The position numbers and the translations under genes were made by a program. A stretch of DNA of 64,000 nucleotides, from assembly GCA_947044405.1 (NCBI GenBank), contig CAMRHE010000360.1, positions 950,001 through 1,014,000 of the forward strand. The letters run 5' to 3'. The notes beneath the pieces were generated by a model that was not told the origin of the DNA, searched no databases, and saw only the letters and a program-made list of their open reading frames with translations. This stretch comes from Leptodactylus fallax (taxonomy: Eukaryota > Chordata > Amphibia > Anura > Leptodactylidae). Positions 57,560 through 64,000 of the stretch are shown here, one piece after another. Within the stretch, counting starts at the first letter, position 1. Each line of letters starts with the position of its first letter.

Positions 57560-58089
57560 TTAAAAGGAATGTGTCACCATTTTTTGAATTTATTTACTAA
57601 AACCGCATAGTGAAATCTATCACTTTTTATTAATCTGTTTTTAATTTCTGATTGTAGATTTTTTTAAATTCTATTTTAGGTACATGAATATGGGGGTGGC
57701 CATCTTGTCTGAGCTTCTCCTCTGCTTGGTTACCAGCACAGTCATGGCCATAGGCAGTAATAGTCTGGAGCTGACTCACTGAGGTCTATGGAGAGTTTTC
57801 TAGACATGCTCTGTGCAGGGAGCGGGAGGAGATAAGCTGTGACATCATCTATTGTCAGTAGTGATGTAATGGTTGCTCAGTGGTGTTATCTCTAGAGGTG
57901 TCTCTACAATCTTCTATTGTAATACTGTCTGTGATGTAAATGAGGTAACTGCTGCAAAGAAAACCCCTACCGGATTGGGAAATGTGAGTCTCTTATTAGG
58001 CTTAGTGACCAGAGTGAGATATGGATGTCACTAATGCATAATGACATGGGAAAAAAAGGAAACTTCTTTATCATAGTCAAACCCTTTAA
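57560..58089. mobile_element. T2-like MITE
   Basis: The left end is TTAAAAGGAATGTGTCACC and the right end is CAAACCCTTTAA. The TTAA-based ends and 530-bp length fit a T2/Kolobok MITE. It ends about 100 bp from the stop codon of gene B and so probably lies in or next to its 3' UTR. Confidence 0.6.
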
Positions 58090-58193
58090 ATGCAATAAAA
58101 CTCCACTTGCACTACTTTTCTCTTATTATATCCCAAAACATCATAAATATATAATACTGAAGTAAAAGATCAGTTCCACCTAAACTAAAGAAT

Positions 58194-59311
58194 TTAAGAA
58201 CTGGAGAGACAATTCCCAATAAGTGAGACATCTGAAGCAACCTCCACCTTCTGATGAATCCTCTGATGTCTGACAAGAACAGGTTTCTGGGTGAAGCTTT
58301 TTCCACATACCAAACATGGAAACGGCCTCTCCCCCGTGTGAATTCTCTGATGTTTAACAAGAGACGACTTCTTTGTAAAACATTTCCAACATTCTGAACA
58401 TGTAAATGGCTTCTCCCCCGTGTGGATTCTCTGATGTTTAACAAGACCCGATTTTAGAGCAAAACATTTCTCACATTCCAAGCAAGAATATGGCTTCTCC
58501 CCCGTGTGGCTTCTATAATGTTTGACAAGGTCTGATTTCTGGGTAAAAGATTTTCCACATTCAGGACATGAAAAGGGCTTCTCCCCTGTGTGAATTCTCT
58601 GATGTTTAGTAAGATCTGATTTCTTAGTAAAGCATCGATCACATTCCGAACATGAAAATGGCTTCTCCCCCGTGTGTATCTTCTGATGTTTAAGAAGATC
58701 TGATTTTTGAGAAAAACATTTTCCACATTCCGAACATGAAAATGGTTTTTCTCCCGTGTGAATTCTATGATGTTTGACAAGGTCTGCTTTCTGGGTGAAG
58801 GATTTTCCACATATGGGACATGAAAATGGCTTTTTTCCTGTGTGACTCCAGTGATGGTTAACCAGACCGTATTTCTTGGTGAAACATTTTCCACATTCAG
58901 GACATGAATATGGCTTCTTCCCTGTGTGAATTCTCTCATGTTGTACTAGGTTGGATTTCTTGGTAAAACCCTTCCCACATTCGGGACATGAGAACAGCTT
59001 CTCCATTGCGGGACTTTTCTTATGTTCCAGTGGACGTGATTTCTTGGTAAAATCGTGGCTATGATCCAGACATGACGATTTCTGATGTTCCGCAAGACCT
59101 GACTTTTGCGTGGAAGATTTCCTGCATTTCCTGCACTGAAATGACATCTCTCCGCTGGGAGTTTTCTGCCCAAATTTTTGCTTAAACCATTTCCCACATC
59201 CCAAACATAAAAAATGGTCTTCTCCTGGATAGTCATGTTTGATAATATTTTCATCTCCATCAATGTCTGGGGGTGAAATGTGGCTTTGTCTCAAGTCCTC
59301 GCTGTGGCCAT
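58194..59311 (-). CDS. Zinc-finger gene B, last coding exon: 9 C2H2 fingers plus degenerate ones
   Basis: Last exon of a second KRAB-like C2H2 gene. The acceptor is CCTGCAG/ATGGCC (phase 1; the split codon gives D, then GHSEDLRQSH). The stop is at 58,194. The 9 canonical fingers begin at FSCPECGKGF and end at FPCLVCGKSF, with TGEKP/TGKKP linkers, and cover about residues 284-533 of 549. Before them are two broken fingers: FLCLGCGKWFKQKF, which has both cysteines but no histidine pair, and FQCRKCRKSS...EHQKSSC, which has lost its last histidine. After the last finger comes a short tail, QKVEVASDVSLIGNCLSSS. The frame is fully open. It is probably a nuclear DNA-binding regulator; the target is unknown. 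Confidence 0.93.
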
Positions 59312-60719
59312 CTGCAGGAACAATAAAGTAGAGATGAATATAACGGTATAAGGCAAAGCAAGGGTTAGAGTAAGACTGTATTCACACAAAAGAGAAACAT
59401 GGATGTTACACAGCAATTTTTTAACACATTGAGGGGATTCATCAAGACTGATCTTTTGTTGCCCTGGTCTTAATGTCCCCTGTGAAGTTGGAGGGCAAAA
59501 CTAATTCATCATGAGGTTGTGTCTCATCATGAGTTAGGTGCATCCTCCCAGCCTCTTTGCGCCTAGGACTCCTTGCTGGTGTAGTTTTTACCTTAATTTA
59601 CGCCACTTTTGTGTCACAAATGATGAAGAATGTGATGCAGGTGGTGGCCTCATCCACGCCCACTTTCTGAAAAGTGGTGAGGCTGGCACAAAAATGTTGC
59701 AAGCAACCATTTTTATACCAGAAATGTATAACCACATTAATAATTTCCCCCCAATGATTTCAATGTGGCTATTCACATGTCCATTTTAACTAATGCCTCA
59801 ATACCCGGACGTCTATGAGAAATCCATGAAAATGGTCCCAGATATAAAAGAATTGTGAAAAACCGCATAGTTTCATTATTCCCAGGACTTACAGAAGGAT
59901 CAAGTTGTACAAAACCCAGACAGTCGAATAAATACGAAACATGGAGGCGGTATCGCAACACTAGCAGTTAATAAGAATGCAAGGAAATTGGAGCTCACCA
60001 ATAGAAGACTAGAAAAGGAAGACGGTGGCAAGGAATGGATGATGATGGTAGTCCCAACGACGGGGGAAACGAAGATAGGGGTGGTATGACGACAACACAC
60101 AATACCTGGCCCTGACACACTTTCCCTGAATCATTCCTTAGATCTATCCCTACATCCTGACTCTAACACCAGACACCACTGACCATTGCTGTCCTTAAAG
60201 ATATAAAGATATCCCTAGTAGAAACCCTAATCTGGAAGAGTGACCCCTAACATGGCTAACTGGAGAGCACTAAGACCCAAAGGCACAAGGAACAATAATA
60301 ACCCACTGGGATTAAACAACACTGTAGTAAGTAGCTATGAGTGTCCAGCGGATGATGCATCTAATTTATGATGGGGCCTGCGTCTGGCCATAAATTAATC
60401 TAATCCTCCAGTGGCGCAGATGAAGATGAATTCCCCATGATGTTCGTAGCTGGACCCTTGGATCAGATGTCCATAAGCATCTGTATAATCTTCTTTCCAT
60501 CCTTTGGATTATGTTTTATCTAATCCTCCCTCTACAGAGATAACATGTACATGGAGTAGAGTCAGATGTATGTTTTGATGTGAGAATCCGCCATGATCAC
60601 CTCCAGATGAGTAACCCTTCACCAAGAGTAGTCTTACAAGCTACAGCTGGCTGACAACCATTGACAAGACTGAAGAAGGACCGTCCAAGTCTTTGTGGTA
60701 TTTTCTAGCTATGACTTAC
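59312..60719. other. Gene B intron with old repeats
   Basis: Contains an unclassified repeat (59,425-59,755, TTGAGGGGATTCATCAAGACTG to AATTTCCCCCCAATGA) also seen near 49,700. No extra exon was seen. Confidence 0.5.
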
Positions 60720-60810
60720 CCGGGCTGATCTCAATAGGAATTTCTTCTTCCTTCAAATCTATTGCTTCTTCTTCAACAACTTCAACTTTAAGGTCCAAGA
60801 GATTTTCACC
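60720..60810 (-). CDS. Gene B exon 5: acidic GEDL-type exon
   Basis: The acceptor is GATGACAG/GGTGAA and the donor is GCCCGG/GTAAGTC. It encodes GENLLDLKVEVVEEEAIDL..., rich in glutamate. It is 91 bp, phase 0 to phase 1. Confidence 0.85.
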
Positions 60811-61148
60811 CTGTCATCACATGAAACAAATAAAAAATATATTTAAAATACATTTAATGATTCAATTTTACACAATCAGTGAAGGATTGTAATGTCCAGA
60901 GCGTGAGATTGGTCGCAGATAGTGACATTTCGAACCACCAACACCCCGACACCTTCACAGTGTTCTCCAGAACAGGCCCTAATGGAAATCTTGCAGTAAA
61001 CGTCTTCTCTCTCCCAGGAAGCCATATCAGAGATTTATGGCATACATTATGGATATACAAAATACCCCATCAACAAATATAATAATAATGTTATATTGAG
61101 TGAATGGAGTCTGAACAAATTGTACACACAGATGTTAGCGCCATCTAC

Positions 61149-61246
61149 CTGATCATCCAGTGGGATATTGTGATCCTCATCTGGACAATCGTGGGAATAC
61201 TCAGGGCCATGACAGCTCTCTGGTTGACTTCTCTTACTGGATCCAT
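61149..61246 (-). CDS. Gene B exon 4: DGSS-type exon
   Basis: The acceptor is CTTACAG/ATGGATCC and the donor is GATCAG/GTAGATGG. It encodes (D)GSSKRSQPESCHGPEYSH...PLDDQ. It is 98 bp, exactly the length of gene A exon 6. Confidence 0.87.
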
Positions 61247-61399
61247 CTGTAAGAAACTCATTGTAACTAGGACAACTTATAAAGAATATGGGGCTGTTGC
61301 CATGTGAACTCATTTGTAGCATGAAAAGTATAAACTGGTGCTCAGAACTGAACTGCACATAATAAATATATACTAAAAAAAATCAAGTTTTCCCCCCAT

Positions 61400-62075
61400 C
61401 AATCTGCTCTCAATACCCCATAATGAGAATGTGAAAACAGAGTTTTAGACATTTTTGCAAATTTATTAAAAATAAAAATTCAGATCCTTTGCTAGGACAT
61501 CCCATTGTCTATATAAGGTCTCATATTTGAGCATTCATAAAAGAGCAAAGACCAAGCCATGTAGAGGTAAGAACTGTCTGCAGAGGTCAGAATCAGGCTT
61601 GTGTGGAGGCAGATCTGGAGAAGGGGGCAAATTCTGCTGCACTGAACCAAGAGTACAGCGGCCTCCATAATTCTTAAGTGGAAGAAGTTTGGAACAATTT
61701 GGACTCTTCCTAGAACTGTCCAACCCACCAAACTAACTAAGAAGGGCCTTGGTAAGAGATGTGATCAAGAGTCTAATGGCTGAACTACAACGATCCTGTG
61801 TGTAGATGGAAGAAATGTCCAGAAGGTCAACATTGCTGCAGCACACCTCCAATCTGGGCTTTATGGCAGAGCGGTCAGAAAAACATCTCTCCTCGGTAAG
61901 AGACACATGAAAGGACTCTCAGACTGTGAGAAACAAGACTGATGAAACCAAGACTGAACTTTTTGGCCTCAATTCTAAACGTCATGTCTGGAGGAAACCA
62001 ATATCTGAATACTTGCCAATGCAAGATTTTAGTTTTTCCTTTTCAAAAAATTTGCAAAAATGTCTAACATTCTGT
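61400..62075 (+). mobile_element. Decayed Tc1-like element in gene B intron
   Basis: It shares sequence with the element at 23,391-24,014: the end region with GTTTTAGACATTTTTGCAAATTTATT, and the transposase piece CAGCGGCCTCCATAATTCTTAAGTGGAAGAAGTTTGG, here on the plus strand. Later pieces read AGATGAAACCAAGACTGAACTTTTTGG-like catalytic sequence (near 61,940). The right end is nearly lost. It lies in the intron between exons 3 and 4. Confidence 0.8.
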
Positions 62076-62125
62076 TCTCAGTTAGTATGTGGGACTCCCA
62101 TTTCACAATGAAAGTCTCCTCTTAC

Positions 62126-62249
62126 CCGGTGATGTGCGGGTCTGGTGGTCGTCCATCATGACCTCCTTGTACAGATCCTTGTGTCTTTCTAAATACTCCC
62201 ACTCCTCCATGGAGAAATAGACGGTGACATCCTGACACCTTATAGGAAC
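62126..62249 (-). CDS. Gene B exon 3: KRAB-like A box
   Basis: The acceptor is TTGTCAG/GTTCC and the donor is CACCGG/GTAAGAG. It encodes [20 protein letters not shown]...[15 protein letters not shown]. It is nearly identical to gene A exon 3 at DNA level, including flanking intron sequence, so the two genes are recent duplicates in this part. Confidence 0.92.
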
Positions 62250-62338
62250 CTGACAACACAATGATACAGTCCTCATCATCCAGACACATCATCCCTTGTG
62301 TTACTGTCTAATGTCCCAGCATTCCCAGCAGCGCTCAC

Positions 62339-62485
62339 CTCTCCAGTCAGCAGCTCGATGATCTTGTTGGTGAGGTCCAGGATCTTCTGCTCGTTGTTCC
62401 TCTCAGCTCGAGGCTCCATGATGGGGCTCTGGCTCCATCCTCCTGGCACACAGTTATCACAAGTCTTCTTTGCTATTGTGAAATC
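62339..62485 (-). CDS. Gene B exon 2: LLTGE helix exon
   Basis: The acceptor is CTCACAG/GATTTC and the donor is GGAGAG/GTGAGC. It encodes 49 residues, DFTIAKKTCDNC...KILDLTNKIIELLTGE, with an insertion (EPRAERNN) relative to gene A exon 2. Phase 0/0. Confidence 0.9.
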
Positions 62486-62620
62486 CTGTGAGTGTGGGGA
62501 TAGAGACCCTGATAAGTCTCCCCATATACATTCCCAGAACCCCTCACGTCTACAGTCAAGCCTGCCTCTTATCAGTTGTGAAGCGTGATGTAATGTGGCA
62601 TCATTGCCAGAACCCCTCAC

Positions 62621-62692
62621 CTCTCCGGTTAGCAGAGATATGATCTCCAGGGTGAGGTTTAATATTTTCATCTTGTCTCTTTCTTGGTCCAT
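62621..62692 (-). CDS. Gene B exon 1 coding part: start codon and first LLTGE helix
   Basis: The likely start is ATG 62,692 (MDQERDKMKILNLTLEIISL). The donor is GGAGAG/GTGAGG. An in-frame upstream ATG at 62,767 would add about 25 residues but lies before any recognisable family sequence, so I prefer 62,692. The six exons join to 1,650 nt (549 residues plus stop). Confidence 0.78.
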
Positions 62693-62825
62693 CCTTGGTG
62701 GATCATGCAGGAAAGGGACAAATATCTTACGATGTTGGAACCTGTATGGAAAAAAAAGTTCCATCACATATCCTCAAAAAGCCTAAAATTTGCAGCAGAC
62801 TTCTTTTTAGCTAGAAAAATAACAA

Positions 62826-63115
62826 GGTGTCCTCTCTACATAAGGGATGACAGAGGTGTCCTCTCCACATTAGGGACGAGGGAGGTGACCTCTCTATATT
62901 AGGAATGATGGAGGTGTCCTCTCTCTATTAGTGACGACTGAGATGTCCTGTATATGAGGGGGAAGAGAAAAAATACTTTTATACAGCAGAAGAGAATATA
63001 TGTCCTGTATATAAGGAGGCAGCAGAGATGTCCTATATATAATGGGACAGAGGACGGATCCTGTAAATAGAGGAACAACACAAATGACTTGTATATAAGG
63101 GGGCAGCACAAGACT
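62826..63115. repeat. Imperfect tandem repeat of about 35-40 bp
   Basis: Degenerate copies of 'GAGGTGTCCTCTCTACATTAGGGACGA' grading into 'GATGTCCTGTATATAAGGGG'. It lies in the first intron or 5' flank of gene B and is non-coding. Confidence 0.6.
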
Positions 63116-63318
63116 CCTGCATAGAGTATATAATTTATACAGGTGTGTAGCCATAGGGGGTACAATAGTAGCAAACAATACCGGGCCCTGGACCCGTGAG
63201 AGGGTTCTAAATAACCACTATTCTAAATGGCATGAGGTAGGGGCCCCATTACATAACCTGCATTTTTCGGTTTAGGAGCTTCATGTTACACCACTGAATG
63301 TATATACTATGTACAGCC

Positions 63319-63319
<1 letters not shown>

Positions 63320-63357
<38 letters not shown>

Positions 63358-63358
63358 A
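63320..63358. repeat. (TA)n(TG)n microsatellite
   Basis: TATATATATA followed by about 14 TG dinucleotides. Confidence 0.95.
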
Positions 63359-63385
63359 CTGACGTATAATGTGAGTCGTACGTAC

Positions 63386-63500
63386 CACAACCAGGACCTT
63401 CTACAGTAATATTTTGGTAGAAGCTAAACAGTAGTGGGTAAAGGACCTTTGATGATGTCATGACAATGTGATCAGTCACGTGTGTGGGAGGAGCCAAGCT
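63386..63500 (-). promoter_or_regulatory. Gene B promoter and non-coding exon 1
   Basis: On the minus strand: GGCTCCTCCCACACACGTGACTGATCACATTG, then the CRE-like CATGACATCATCAAAGGTCC, then a splice donor TTGTG/GTACGTACG at 63,385-63,386. The order matches 12,375-12,480 and 41,473-41,640. The coding exons of gene B follow on the same strand from 62,692. Confidence 0.6.
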
Positions 63501-63596
63501 GCAGACTGCATTTCATGTGGTTGAGACTTGGCTTAGTGTAAAGGCATATTCACATGTGGCAGCTTTGTTGTAGATATTTCTGTGACCGTTTCATCT

Positions 63597-64000
63597 CCTC
63601 ATAGCTAAGCCTTGTACACATTATACACACAGCTCTGCGCAACACCTCACCGTAGCTAAGCCTTGTACACATTATACACACAGCTCTGCGCAACACCTCA
63701 CCGTAGCTAAGCCTTGTACACATTATACACACAGCTCTGCGCAACACCTCACCGTAGCTAAGCCTTGTACACATTATACACACAGCTCTGCGCAACACCT
63801 CACCGTAGCTAAGCCTTGTACACATTATACACACAGCTCTGCACACCTCACCGTAGCTAAGCCTTGTACACATTATACACACAGCTCTGCACAACACCTC
63901 ACCGTAGCTAAGCCTTGTACACATTATACACACAGCTCTGCGCAACACCTCACCGTAGCTAAGCCTTGTACACATTATACACACAGCTCTGCGCAACACC
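63597..64000. repeat. 51-bp minisatellite, at least 8 copies, runs off the window
   Basis: Units of 51 bp begin at GCTAAGCC (63,604, 63,655, 63,706, 63,757, 63,808 and so on). One copy is 3 bp shorter (near 63,840, GCACACC in place of GCGCAACACC). Because 51 is a multiple of 3, the minus strand stays open with a 17-residue repeat. No start context, codon bias or homologue supports it as a gene. Confidence 0.95.

Noticed and set aside
63550..63999. 149-residue frame with 17-residue repeats as a repeat protein
   Set aside because: It is explained by the 51-bp unit length. One unit is shorter, and there is no promoter or splice evidence for that frame.

Overview
The window looks like nuclear DNA from a frog or toad (Anura), probably from a large, transposon-rich genome. 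The main evidence is two C2H2 zinc-finger genes of the amphibian 'gastrula/oocyte zinc finger' type, with the usual small N-terminal exons (LLTGE helix exons, a KRAB-like MEEWEYLE box exon, and acidic GEDL-type exons). They are surrounded by Tc1/mariner, hAT, piggyBac and T2/Kolobok-like elements, a frog-type L1 LINE and a Ty3/Gypsy element. No bacterial, organellar or rRNA/tRNA sequence was seen.

Layout. 1-12,362 is one uninterrupted minisatellite of about 100 units (121 bp and 114 bp forms). It ends 12 bp before what looks like the first exon and promoter of a third zinc-finger paralogue (12,375-12,480, minus strand). The array therefore probably lies in that gene's first intron, and the rest of the gene would lie left of the window. 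12,540-13,065 is a 57-bp tandem repeat just upstream of that promoter. 13-16.5 kb holds old repeats and a corrupted low-complexity stretch. 16.5-22.8 kb is a near full-length L1 on the minus strand. 22.8-23.4 kb is homopolymer sequence that I take to be unreliable consensus. 23.4-32 kb is a mosaic of DNA transposons, including a piggyBac-type element nested inside a Tc1 element.

32,579-38,612 is zinc-finger gene A (minus strand, 8 coding exons, 654 aa predicted, 12 fingers), with a promoter/exon 1 module at 41,473-41,640. A very young, intact Ty3/Gypsy retrotransposon (41,954-49,345) sits just upstream of that promoter. 49.3-58.1 kb holds hAT, Tc1 and T2-type elements. 58,194-62,692 is zinc-finger gene B (minus strand, 6 coding exons, 549 aa predicted, 9 good fingers), with its promoter/exon 1 module at about 63,386-63,500. 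A 51-bp minisatellite upstream of it runs off the window end.

How it fits together: the three promoter/exon 1 modules share orientation, CRE-like and GC-rich elements and a GTAYGTA splice donor. The window is therefore a tandem cluster of paralogous KRAB-like zinc-finger genes, each spaced by transposons and by locally amplified tandem repeats. The most interesting signals are a roughly 100-fold array of CTCF-like cores next to one promoter, and a tandem array of ZNF143/Staf-like motifs on the other side of the same promoter. Both are motif readings by eye and need testing.
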